From NCBI GenBank assembly GCA_002690705.1, contig NZFO01000006.1, positions 1-64,000 of the forward strand: a stretch of DNA of 64,000 bases. Direction: 5' to 3'. Within the stretch, counting starts at the first letter, position 1. The number at the start of each line of letters is the position of its first letter. Source of the stretch: Magnetovibrio sp. GTDB lineage: Bacteria > Pseudomonadota > Alphaproteobacteria > Rhodospirillales > Casp-alpha2. Under the pieces are notes generated by a model, which had not been told where the DNA came from, made no database searches, and worked only from the letters and a program-made list of their open reading frames with translations. A program made the translations under genes and the position numbers. Positions 54,526 to 63,311 of the stretch are shown here, in pieces.

Positions 54526-56123
54526 TAAGGCGCTACCCCAGACCGACTTCGCTGACCAAGTCCAATTTTGAGCCGCTTTTCGGCTAATGCTATATACTCG
54601 CAAAGTATTGGGCGTGTCTCTCTTGGATCTATAATTTCTTCAACCGCCAGCGCCTCCGCTGTTCTAAATGGCGATGAATACTCCCTAAACTCTTGTTCAA
54701 GTTCTTTTTCCCGGACCTTGGGGTCATCTGCAGAGGCAATATCACGACGAAACGCCGCAGCAACTCCCCCTTCAACTGGCAGTGAGCCCCATTCACCACT
54801 TGGCCAAGCAAGTTTGAGGTCAATATCTTTCTTATTACAGGTAGCCATTCCAGCCATGCCGTAGCATTTTCGAATGACTACCGTAATGGTTGGTATTTTA
54901 AGCTGTCCTGCCACATAAACTGCGCGCATCCCCTCACGCAGTGTTCCCTCGCTCTCTGCCTTTAAGCCAACCATAAAGCCAGGTACATCGACCAAAAATA
55001 CAAGTGGAATATGGAAGGTATCGCAAAGCTCCATGAAATGTATTTGCTTTCGCGCTGCATCAGCGTCCATTGCGCCACCATATATTTTTGGGTTATTGGC
55101 GATAATACCTACAGGTTTTCCGCCCAATCTCACCAGTGCGGTAATAATAGCTTTTCCATAAGTAGAGCGAATCTCAAAATAGGATCCTTTATCGACAATC
55201 AATTTGATTATTTCTCGCATGTCATAAGGTTGTGTTCTTTTTTCGGGCACCATGTTCAATAAAGCATCTTCGCACCGGTCCAGCGGATCATTTAATTCCA
55301 ACATCGGTGGAAGTTCCCAGACATTTTGAGGCATAAAACTAAGAAACGTTCTGATCTGTGCAAAGGCGTCGTGTTCTGTTGATGCAATGTTATGAATGGC
55401 TCCGGCTTTGTTTACCGCGACATTGGGACCCCCTAATTCCTCTTTTGTGATGATTTGCCCGAGTGAGCGTTTGACTACGGGAGGCCCAGCGGCGAATATT
55501 TGGCTTGATCCCTCAACCATTACCGAAAAATGAGACAAAATTGCGCGTCCGGCAGGCCCGCCTGCTGCTGTGCCGAGGACTGCCGACACAACCGGTACCT
55601 CGCCAAGTAATTCGACAGATCTCTCGAATCCGTCAACGCCGGGAAATACAACAAAACCGCGTCGTTTCGCCGATGTAACTGATCCCCCGGCACCATCAAT
55701 TAGATTAATCAAAGGCATCTTGTAGTGGTGTGCCAAGTCCTCAATGTATCCGCCTTGGCCACCCTTCCGTCGTTGTGCGCCAGAGCTCGTGCCGCCTCGG
55801 ACAGTAAAGTCTTCTCCTCCGATTGCAACTGGTCTGCCATTTATGCGTCCTGTTCCTGCGACGTAAGTGGAGGGGACAAGTTTTTTAAATTCTAAGTTAT
55901 CATCATACTCACCAGTTCCAGCCAAGGATCCAATCTCGCGAAAACTTGCGGTATCTGAGATGGCGTCAATGCGTTCGCGGATGGTCAATCGACCAGCATC
56001 GTGTTGACGTTGCACATTCTTTATACCGCCCATTTCTAAAGCATCAGCTCTGCGTTTGGCTAACTCGTCGAGTTTCTGCTTCCAATAGTCGGGTGCGTTT
56101 CCGTCTAAGTCTCGATTAGGCAC
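54525..56123 (-). CDS. Acyl-CoA carboxylase carboxyltransferase subunit A of two
   Basis: A 532-residue full-length carboxyltransferase of the propionyl/methylcrotonyl-CoA carboxylase beta type, with two crotonase-like domains. The N domain has RLTIRERIDAISD, FTVRGGTSSGAQRRKGGQ, IDGAGGSVTSAKRRG and AVLGTAAGGPAGRA. The C domain has KLIVDKGSYFEIRSTYGKAIITAL, GIIANNP, VFLVDVPGFMVGLKAESEG and VIRKCYGMAGMATC. It differs clearly from the second carboxyltransferase at 56353. The start (MPNRDLD) overlaps the biotinyl gene by 19 nt. Substrate acyl-CoA unknown. Confidence 0.9.
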   Translation of the reverse strand: MPNRDLDGNAPDYWKQKLDELAKRRADALEMGGIKNVQRQHDAGRLTIRERIDAISDTASFREIGSLAGTGEYDDNLEFKKLVPSTYVAGTGRINGRPVAIGGEDFTVRGGTSSGAQRRKGGQGGYIEDLAHHYKMPLINLIDGAGGSVTSAKRRGFVVFPGVDGFERSVELLGEVPVVSAVLGTAAGGPAGRAILSHFSVMVEGSSQIFAAGPPVVKRSLGQIITKEELGGPNVAVNKAGAIHNIASTEHDAFAQIRTFLSFMPQNVWELPPMLELNDPLDRCEDALLNMVPEKRTQPYDMREIIKLIVDKGSYFEIRSTYGKAIITALVRLGGKPVGIIANNPKIYGGAMDADAARKQIHFMELCDTFHIPLVFLVDVPGFMVGLKAESEGTLREGMRAVYVAGQLKIPTITVVIRKCYGMAGMATCNKKDIDLKLAWPSGEWGSLPVEGGVAAAFRRDIASADDPKVREKELEQEFREYSSPFRTAEALAVEEIIDPRETRPILCEYIALAEKRLKIGLGQRSRSGVAP

Positions 56124-56326
56124 AGGACTTGGTCCTCCTCAACTGAGCCTTCGGCCACGACCTTTATTTCGGAGAGTGTTCCCGCCACTGGCGCTTCAAC
56201 CGGAATTTCCATCTTCATGGACTCCAGAATCATAATCAAGTCGCCTTCTTCAACGGCATCACCAACTGATCTTTCTATTTTCCAGACTGATCCGATGACT
56301 TCGGATGTGACCTCGCGTATCACCAT
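56105..56326 (-). CDS. Stand-alone biotinyl (BCCP-like) domain protein
   Basis: A 73-residue biotin carrier with the canonical attachment motif MILESMKMEIPVEAP (Lys of MKM biotinylated). Hammerhead strands lie on either side (GSVWKIERSVGDAVEEGD, GTLSEIKVVAEGSVEEDQVL). It is just one biotinyl domain, without the AccB N-terminal part. It carries carboxybiotin between the biotin carboxylase and a carboxyltransferase. It lies between the two carboxyltransferase genes and overlaps one of them by 19 nt. Confidence 0.92.
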   Translation of the reverse strand: MVIREVTSEVIGSVWKIERSVGDAVEEGDLIMILESMKMEIPVEAPVAGTLSEIKVVAEGSVEEDQVLCLIET

Positions 56327-56352
56327 TTTGTGTGACTCCAGTATTTGTGTTT

Positions 56353-57891
56353 TTAATATGTTGTTGGCCAGGCAGACATGCGGTGTTCACCAATACCATC
56401 TGAATACCGCAGTTGATGGATATCTAATTGATCGATGAGGTAGCGGCGGGTTTCGGCAGGAGAAATTACAGCTTGAATACCATAAATCTCAGCAAGACCG
56501 TAGGCAGAATTATCTTTTTCCATCTGCGTACGAATATCGCTTTTCACATCCTCATTAGTTTGCTGACCCCAAGTGACAATTTCGGTTGCGAAATGCGGGT
56601 CCATAAAGCTGATTTCTGCGGTTGGCCATGCAACGACATCATCAGAATTTCGACCACCACCCATATTGAGGTATGCTTGGCCATAAGTTTTTCGCATAAT
56701 CACTGAAAATTTTGGTACCGTACACATCTGCAGCGCCTGCATAAAGTTCATGATTTTACCCGGCGCTTTTTCTTTTTCACCCTGTATACCAATCACGAAT
56801 CCCGGTGTGTCTACAAGTAGTATAATGGGAATATTAAATGAGTCGCACATGACTGTGAAGCGAGTGGCCTTCTCACATCCAGCGACATCTAATGCGCCTG
56901 CCTTGGCAATGGGGTTTGAGGCCAGGAATCCAACCGTTTTACCCCCAAGGCGTGCAAGTCCAACAGAGATCGTTTTTCCAAACTGCGGTTTGAATTCAAA
57001 AAAACTGTCAATGTCCGCAATACATTTAATGATCTTTCGGACGTCGTACCCACGCGTGCGCGACACTGGAAGGATATCAAGTATGTTCTCCCCTAACGTC
57101 TCGCTGCCAGCGGGAATTGACGCTAAAGGCGGAGGCTCTTTGCAGTGAGACGGCATGTAACTCAAAAAACGTTGGATTTCTGAAATAGCCTCTTCGTCTG
57201 TTTCGACAACCCGATCTACGAGACCTGTAATGCGTTCATGTAGTTTCCATCCACCTAAATCCTCGGCCTCAACTTTTTGTCCTATTGCATAAGAGGCCAG
57301 CCCAGAGCTGGCGACTGCCATAATTGCGCCCTTCCGCATCACAGTGAAGTCCGCTAGGCAGTTGTACCAAGCGGACGAGCCGTAACACTGCCCAAGTGCT
57401 GCTGATGCCCAAGGTGTCTCACGATTCCGAACGTATTGCTGAGGGTCATGGCCAAGATTTACACCCATTCCCTTTGCCCCCATGTTATCTGGCATACGCG
57501 CTCCAGAGGATTCACCAAAAAAAACAAGAGGGAATCCGCGCTCCGTTGCAACCCGTTTAACATGTCCGATTTTTTTCATATTCGTTGCGCTGGATGACGC
57601 GCCTTTGGTTGTGAAGTCGTTAGAGACAACACCAACTTGCCGACCAGAGACCTTTCCAAAACCTGCAACTTTTCCGTCTGCAGGTGTTTTATTCTGATCC
57701 TCCGGGACCAACGACGAAACAGCAAGTAGCCCTGTTTCAATCCAGCTACCGGGGTCTATGAAGGCGTCAATTCGAGATCGAGCATTCATTATGCCCCGCG
57801 TGTTCCTTTTTGCTAGACGATCCGGCCCTCCCATCAATCGTGCTTTATCCTCACGCTTCTTTAAGTCCTCGAGGATATCATCAAAGCTCAT
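56353..57891 (-). CDS. Acyl-CoA carboxylase carboxyltransferase subunit B of two
   Basis: A 512-residue carboxyltransferase, full length, of the PCC-beta type but distinct from its neighbour. It shows KRNTRGIMNARSRIDAFIDPGSWIETG, SNDFTTKGASSSATNMKKIGHV, FFGESSGARMPDNMGAKG, IKCIADIDSFFEFKPQFGKTISVGLARLGG, LLVDTPGFVIGIQGEKEKAPG and IMRKTYGQAYLNMGG. The active-site framework appears complete. Its start overlaps the CaiB stop by 4 nt (ATGA). A second full-length carboxyltransferase in one operon is unusual; the two may form a heteromer or act on two CoA esters. Confidence 0.9.
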   Translation of the reverse strand: MSFDDILEDLKKREDKARLMGGPDRLAKRNTRGIMNARSRIDAFIDPGSWIETGLLAVSSLVPEDQNKTPADGKVAGFGKVSGRQVGVVSNDFTTKGASSSATNMKKIGHVKRVATERGFPLVFFGESSGARMPDNMGAKGMGVNLGHDPQQYVRNRETPWASAALGQCYGSSAWYNCLADFTVMRKGAIMAVASSGLASYAIGQKVEAEDLGGWKLHERITGLVDRVVETDEEAISEIQRFLSYMPSHCKEPPPLASIPAGSETLGENILDILPVSRTRGYDVRKIIKCIADIDSFFEFKPQFGKTISVGLARLGGKTVGFLASNPIAKAGALDVAGCEKATRFTVMCDSFNIPIILLVDTPGFVIGIQGEKEKAPGKIMNFMQALQMCTVPKFSVIMRKTYGQAYLNMGGGRNSDDVVAWPTAEISFMDPHFATEIVTWGQQTNEDVKSDIRTQMEKDNSAYGLAEIYGIQAVISPAETRRYLIDQLDIHQLRYSDGIGEHRMSAWPTTY

Positions 57892-59132
57892 TCAGTTTTC
57901 TCCTTTTCTGGTATTTCCCTCCCATGGATAATCCCTTCGCGCGCAAGGTCGTCGATCTCCTTATCATTGATTTTGAGGACGTCGCTTAATACCTTGGCTG
58001 TATCGTCGCCAATGCCACGACCTGCCCAACGAATTTTACCGGGGGTATTTGAAAGTTTTGGAACCACGCCGGTCAAAGTAACGCCTCCTAAATTCTCGTC
58101 GTCTAGATTAACGAGCATATCCCTGGCATGGTAATGGGGGTCGGCGAAAATATCTTTCACTGTATAGATTCGGGCAGCTGGAACCTTGGCTTGGCTCAAA
58201 GCGATTTCAACATCCTCTAGATCAAGCGTATGAGTCCATTTTGCAACTATTTCGTCGCACTCAACCTGATTTTCCGCGCGAGCAACGGCTGATGAAAAGT
58301 TTGGAATTTTAATCAATTCTGGCTGCCCCATGGCTTTAGCAAGTCTTCCGAAGACTGCGTCCGATGCGGCAGCAAGTAATATATAGCGATTGTCTCGGGT
58401 GGGATAAATAGAGTTAGGTGAATTTCCTGGTAACAACGGACCAGCCCTCTTCGCGATAACACCCAACTTTTCAAAGGCTGGAATATGGGGCTCCATAAAG
58501 CTGAAAGACCCTTCATAAAGAGCAGAGTCAATCACTTGGCCTTTGCCGCTTTTGGCTCGTTCGTGCAAAGCCATCATGGCGCCGAAGGCGCCGTACAGGC
58601 CGGCAATGTAATCGGCTAATGATGTTGCTGCGCGCGGAGGTGGGCGATCTGGATCACCGGTAATCTCCCTTAATCCACTGACTGCCTCACAAACCACCCC
58701 GTAACCGCCTCGGTCCGAATAAGGACCGTCTTGTCCAAAACCGCTGATACGAACCATGATTAAACCAGGGTTTTTTGCAGACAGAGTTTCATACCCAAGG
58801 CCCCATTTTTCCAGCGAACCAGCTCGGAAGTTTTCTACTACTATGTCCGCTCTGACACACAGTTGTTTAACCAGCTGGCGACCTCTCTCCGTGCGTAAGT
58901 TTATTGATACGATTTTTTTTCCGCGTTGAATTGACGCGTTGTATAGCGAATACCCTTGAAAGCGATGGGAAAACGAACGAACAGCATCGCCCTCCGCCTG
59001 CTCTACCTTAATGACATCTGCACCAAAATCTGCCATTAACCGAGCACAAAAAGGCCCTGCGATCGTTGAGCCCAATTCAATCACTTGGAGACCTGAAAGT
59101 GGGCCAAATTCAGTTTCTTTTTCTTTATTCAT
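57888..59132 (-). CDS. CaiB/BaiF family (type III) CoA-transferase
   Basis: A 414-residue type III CoA-transferase that moves CoA from a CoA ester to a carboxylic acid. Motifs are LSGLQVIELGSTIAGPFCARLMADFGADVIKVEQAEGDAVR, SINLRTERGRQLVKQL, VVENFRAGSLEKWGLGYE, ISGFGQDGPYSDRGGYG, and the catalytic Asp region SLADYIAGLYGAFGAMMALHERA. It joins the GntR stop by a 1-nt overlap (TGATG) and overlaps the next carboxyltransferase by 4 nt. Placement ahead of a carboxylase suggests it activates the acid that is then carboxylated (inference). Confidence 0.9.
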   Translation of the reverse strand: MNKEKETEFGPLSGLQVIELGSTIAGPFCARLMADFGADVIKVEQAEGDAVRSFSHRFQGYSLYNASIQRGKKIVSINLRTERGRQLVKQLCVRADIVVENFRAGSLEKWGLGYETLSAKNPGLIMVRISGFGQDGPYSDRGGYGVVCEAVSGLREITGDPDRPPPRAATSLADYIAGLYGAFGAMMALHERAKSGKGQVIDSALYEGSFSFMEPHIPAFEKLGVIAKRAGPLLPGNSPNSIYPTRDNRYILLAAASDAVFGRLAKAMGQPELIKIPNFSSAVARAENQVECDEIVAKWTHTLDLEDVEIALSQAKVPAARIYTVKDIFADPHYHARDMLVNLDDENLGGVTLTGVVPKLSNTPGKIRWAGRGIGDDTAKVLSDVLKINDKEIDDLAREGIIHGREIPEKEKTE

Positions 59133-59812
59133 CACATGAGATACTTCCGGTATTCGAAAAACCAAGCCCTCGCACTTTCAATATTTTGGCGTTTTAACCG
59201 CTCCGCTTTTTCTGCTTTTCCAGATTGCATTGCAGCGAGGATTTTGCGGTGTTGGTGCATGCCAGTTTCGGCGCGCCCAGGTACCAAAATGAGCCGGCGA
59301 ATTAACACGCGAGTTCGATCATAAAGACTGTTTAAAAGGTCATTTAAAAGTTGATTATCAGCACTGATAAAACAGCGTTGACGAAAAACGTAAATGGCAT
59401 TTTCATAGGCATCAAGATTATAATCTTGAATTTTTTGTTCCATGTCGTCGCCGAACAAATTAATCAAGTCCCCCCAGGATCTAGTTGGTGATTTTTCAGT
59501 TGCTAATCGCACAGCTTTTGCCTCTAGCACTTCGCGCACTTCAAATAACTCCTCGATTTGTTGTGCTTCGAGCCGTGTGACTATGGCGCCACGGTTAGGG
59601 ATGCGCTCGATTAGGCCGCGCTCCTCTAAAACACCAAAAGTATCTCGAATGCGCGCTCTTGAGACCTGAAACTCACCAGCTAAGGCTTGTTCACGTAAGG
59701 GTGTGCCGGGCGGCAGATCTTGCTCGACGATACGACGACGCAATTCCTTGAAAATGAATTGATTGCCTAACAAAGCCATGCTGGGTTGTTTCTTTGATTT
59801 ATTCCTTAGCAT
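59132..59812 (-). CDS. GntR-family (FadR/FCD) transcriptional regulator
   Basis: A 226-residue regulator. The N-terminal winged helix-turn-helix (PPGTPLREQALAGEFQVSRARIRDTFGVLEERGLIERIPNRGAIVTRL) is followed by the helical FCD ligand-binding domain (IEELFEVREVLEAKAVRLA...). AAGGAGG 5 nt upstream sets the ATG at 59812. It is the first gene of the CaiB/carboxylase operon and probably controls it by responding to the acid or CoA ester. FCD domains often bind carboxylates through a metal. Confidence 0.9.
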   Translation of the reverse strand: MLRNKSKKQPSMALLGNQFIFKELRRRIVEQDLPPGTPLREQALAGEFQVSRARIRDTFGVLEERGLIERIPNRGAIVTRLEAQQIEELFEVREVLEAKAVRLATEKSPTRSWGDLINLFGDDMEQKIQDYNLDAYENAIYVFRQRCFISADNQLLNDLLNSLYDRTRVLIRRLILVPGRAETGMHQHRKILAAMQSGKAEKAERLKRQNIESARAWFFEYRKYLM

Positions 59813-59882
59813 TACCCCTCCTTGATCTTACAAAGAAGGTCGAATATGTAAGCAATATTGTCAACAATATTATTACTCATTT

Positions 59883-59911
59883 AAAAAGGGTGCATTTCGC
59901 AATGCACCCTT
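59883..59911 (-). terminator. Intrinsic terminator of fhs
   Basis: An 11-bp perfect stem (59886-59896 with 59901-59911) and 4-nt loop, followed on the minus strand by a run of T residues (59887-59883). It lies just downstream of the fhs stop and ahead of the GntR operon promoter region. Confidence 0.85.
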
Positions 59912-59944
59912 ATGGTTAATTCCGAATCTTCACTAATTTTTGGC

Positions 59945-61618
59945 TCAGAACAGGCCTTCAATATCGCCTTTTCGATTAAGATGAATAGCGTTGGCAGATG
60001 GAATGCGAGGCAGGCCAGGCATGGTCATGATCTCACCAGTGATTGCCACTATAAATTCCGCGCCCGCGGACAAGCGAACTTCGCGTAAATTTACCGCATG
60101 GCCTGAGGGCGCGCCCTTGAGGTTTGGATCGGTTGAAAAGGAATATTGCGTTTTTGCAATACATATGGGGAATTTGCCATAACCAGCTGTCTCCCATTCG
60201 GTCAACTGTTGCCGAACCTTCGCGTCCGCTGTCAACCCCTTCGCTCCGTAGATTTTTTTTGCCACTGTCTCGATCTTGTCGATGAGAGAAATGTTGTCAG
60301 GATAAAGCGGTTTAAATTTAGCCTTACCAGAATTTGCAAGTTTTACAACGTGCTTGGCCAAATCTTCAATTCCCTTTGAACCTTCTGCCCAGTGGTTACA
60401 GCGGATTGCTTCAGCGCCAAATTTTTTCGCTGTTGATTTGATCGCATTAACTTCTTTATCGGTGTCCGTGATAAATCTATTTATGGCAACTACTGCAGGA
60501 ACGCCAAATCGCTTTACGTTTTGGAGATGACGCTCAAGGTTGGCGCACCCTTTCCGCACCGCTGCTACATTTTCCTTTCCAAGATCTTCTTTCGTAACCC
60601 CGCCATGCATTTTGAGGGCACGCACGGTCGCGACAATTACGACGGCGTCAGGCTTGAGGCCTGCTTTGCGACACTTAATATCAAAGAATTTTTCTGCTCC
60701 TAAATCTGCGCCAAAACCCGCCTCAGTGACTACAAAATCGGCTAATTTTAAGGCAGTTTTTGTTGCCATGACCGAGTTGCACCCGTGCGCAATATTCGCG
60801 AAAGGACCCCCATGAATGAAGGCCGGATTATTTTCAAGTGTCTGCACGAAATTTGGCATTAACGCGTCCTTCAGCAACACTGTCATAGCGCCAGATGCTT
60901 TGATATCCTTAGCCCTCACGGGCTTCCGGTCACGGGTGTACCCTATAACGATGTTATCAATTCTGCGCTCTAAGTCTCTGAGATCTTTAGCTAAGCAAAA
61001 AATCGCCATTATTTCCGAGGCAACCGTTATGTCAAAGCCACTCTCTCGGGGAAATCCGTTGGCAACGCCTCCCAACGAGCAAGCAATATCACGCAATGCG
61101 CGGTCATTCATGTCCACCACGCGCTTCCAAGCCACACGACGCGAGTCAATCGTTGGCTTTTGGCCCCAATAGATGTGATTATCAACCATTGCCGACAGCA
61201 AGTTATGGGCCGTGCCGATAGCGTGGAAGTCACCCGTAAAGTGAAGATTGATATCTTCCATCGGGACTACTTGAGCGAACCCCCCACCAGCTGCCCCACC
61301 TTTCATGCCAAAGCAGGGACCAAGGCTAGGCTCACGGATACAAATTGTAGCTTTTTGACCTATCGCATTAAGGCCATCGCCAAGACCAACTGTTGTCGTC
61401 GTTTTACCCTCCCCTGCGGGTGTTGGTGTAATTGCAGTTACCAAAATTAACTTTCCGTCTCGGCGACGCGACAAACTGTTTATAAAGTCAAATGACAATT
61501 TTGCCTTTGTGGGCCCGTAATGCAAAAGTGCTCCGGAGGGTATATCAAGCTTCTCGCCAATCTCTGCAATTGGCCGCATTTTAGCATCGCGTGCTATTTC
61601 AATGTCACTCTTTGGCAT
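59945..61618 (-). CDS. fhs: Formate-tetrahydrofolate ligase
   Basis: This enzyme forms 10-formyltetrahydrofolate from formate, ATP and tetrahydrofolate. The 557-residue protein is full length: [22 protein letters not shown] (P-loop), [75 protein letters not shown], and a C-terminal [18 protein letters not shown]. It is followed by a strong terminator and preceded by a PanB-like gene on the same strand. Together with that gene and the LysR at the edge, it suggests one-carbon assimilation or formate use. Confidence 0.96.
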   Translation of the reverse strand: MPKSDIEIARDAKMRPIAEIGEKLDIPSGALLHYGPTKAKLSFDFINSLSRRRDGKLILVTAITPTPAGEGKTTTTVGLGDGLNAIGQKATICIREPSLGPCFGMKGGAAGGGFAQVVPMEDINLHFTGDFHAIGTAHNLLSAMVDNHIYWGQKPTIDSRRVAWKRVVDMNDRALRDIACSLGGVANGFPRESGFDITVASEIMAIFCLAKDLRDLERRIDNIVIGYTRDRKPVRAKDIKASGAMTVLLKDALMPNFVQTLENNPAFIHGGPFANIAHGCNSVMATKTALKLADFVVTEAGFGADLGAEKFFDIKCRKAGLKPDAVVIVATVRALKMHGGVTKEDLGKENVAAVRKGCANLERHLQNVKRFGVPAVVAINRFITDTDKEVNAIKSTAKKFGAEAIRCNHWAEGSKGIEDLAKHVVKLANSGKAKFKPLYPDNISLIDKIETVAKKIYGAKGLTADAKVRQQLTEWETAGYGKFPICIAKTQYSFSTDPNLKGAPSGHAVNLREVRLSAGAEFIVAITGEIMTMPGLPRIPSANAIHLNRKGDIEGLF

Positions 61619-61797
61619 CTGGATTTTCCCCTTTGCTAGGTGTTCAGATTCACTTTTTTATATCGCTTTTCGCTCGCATTATCGACTAATGGAATAAGTA
61701 CCAAAACTGCACTTGGTCTGAAACGATGCGATATTAAATGAGGGCTGGCCCGGAAAGACCTCGCTATCCGGACCGGTCCCAAAATTATAATTATGGC

Positions 61798-62700
61798 TTA
61801 TGAGCTACTTTTACGTTTTTCTGCAAGCTCGCGCCCTTTATCCCAGCTCATATCTTTTGCAAACTGGGTAAGTTCATCATCATTCATATACACGGTGTGC
61901 TCTGGGGCGGGGTAAGACCGCGAACTAACATCGCTCATGTAATCTGTGATTACGCGCTCCATAATGGGAATGAGATCTTCATAGATCTTTGAGTGTCTTG
62001 GAACGTGCTCTTCCCATAGATGGAATAGGTCTGATGAAATAATATGCACTCCGTGAGCCTTATTGCCTGCACCCAAGCTAATGACAGGAATCGACAGCGT
62101 TTCCGTTAAATACTGGCACACCTCCTCAGTTGTCACCTCGCACAAGATAGAGAAACAGCCGGCGTCGACAAATGCATGAGCATCATCAACTAGCTGCTTA
62201 GCGCGGTCTGCGGTTTTACCTTGCGCAATGAATCCACCTAACTGTGGCATTCGCATCGGCGTGATCCCGATATGGCCTTGAACCGGCACACCGGCTTTAA
62301 CAATAGCTTCAATATTACGGGCGTGATGCTGATTTCCCTCACATTTCATCACTTCAGCATTTGCTTCATGGACGAAACGCCCAGCATTCTCAACAGCTTG
62401 CTCGGGTGATACGTGGAAACTCCAATAAGGCATGTCCACCATTCTCAGGCCATATTGGCTTCCGCGGTCGATGGCTTGAGACATCATCATGACCTCCTCA
62501 AAACTCACCGAAACGGTGCTTTGATGACCAAATAAAATCATGCCGCCGGTATCGGAAACGCACAAGATATCCATGCCCAAACGATCCGACACTACGGCCG
62601 TCCGGTAATCGTAGACTGCCATCTGTGTAATTGCGCTTCCTTCACGCATTTTCTTCATTAGTTGAGTGATTGTCACCTTGCGGCGTTTCTGTTCCGCCAT
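61798..62700 (-). CDS. PanB-like ketopantoate hydroxymethyltransferase family protein
   Basis: A 300-residue TIM-barrel protein of the PanB family. PanB uses 5,10-methylene-THF to hydroxymethylate 2-oxoisovalerate. Family positions are visible: ITQMAVYDYRTAVVSDRLGMDILCVSD (metal-site Asp), STVSVSFEEVMM, VDMPYWSFHVSPEQAVENAGRFV, EVMKCEGN (substrate Lys region), QGHIGITPMRMPQLGGF and CFSILCEVTTEEV (catalytic Glu). It diverges from standard PanB: the GDSLGM loop is SDTGGM and a 40-residue C-terminal tail is added. It may be a paralogue with another aldol substrate. An AGGAGG-like site (GGGAGGATAATT) precedes the ATG. Confidence 0.78.
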   Translation of the reverse strand: MAEQKRRKVTITQLMKKMREGSAITQMAVYDYRTAVVSDRLGMDILCVSDTGGMILFGHQSTVSVSFEEVMMMSQAIDRGSQYGLRMVDMPYWSFHVSPEQAVENAGRFVHEANAEVMKCEGNQHHARNIEAIVKAGVPVQGHIGITPMRMPQLGGFIAQGKTADRAKQLVDDAHAFVDAGCFSILCEVTTEEVCQYLTETLSIPVISLGAGNKAHGVHIISSDLFHLWEEHVPRHSKIYEDLIPIMERVITDYMSDVSSRSYPAPEHTVYMNDDELTQFAKDMSWDKGRELAEKRKSSS

Positions 62701-63311
62701 AATTATCCTCCCGGTATTGAGTGTTGTTGGTAGCTAATTCGTTACCAACTCAGACCGTTACGATACTATTTGCGATGTGTCCGAGTAAAGTGGTAACTTA
62801 TTGATAGGGCTTACTTATTTCGTTATAGAATATTTCTTAGAAACGAAAATATAAGTATCGAGCCCGGATCACTTCCCAAGGGATCAGTTACTGCAAATAT
62901 AGATCACCTCGAGAAATAATAGTAATCTCCGACTGGACACTAAATCGTTACTAAATTACGTTAGCTACCATATTACTTTGGTTTTGAACATAATAATTAC
63001 ATAAAAAAAGGCTTTCACACTCAACTCAGCTGTTTTCACAGATAATGAGTAAGCGCTTTGAAGCGAACTTTTAAAGACAGTCAATGGAAAAAAAATCTGG
63101 TAAATTTCTATACAGATCACCACCTATCGACTGAAAACGAAGGCTCAAACTACTAGTCAATTTCATTATAGAACAGCTCATAGAACGCGTTTTAAGTGTC
63201 GCGTGCGATTAATTTTCGTTTTATTTATTATTAAACTACTCTAATAGATTCCAACAATCAAACGTCAAACGTGTAGTTTTGATACATAATGTTTATTACG
63301 AGAGGCCTCCG
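62701..63311. other. Intergenic between divergent PanB-like and LysR genes
   Basis: About 610 nt, strongly AT-rich, without a supported gene. As LysR proteins usually control a divergent neighbour or another target operon, operators may lie here. I see no obvious T-N11-A palindrome that I would claim. Confidence 0.5.
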
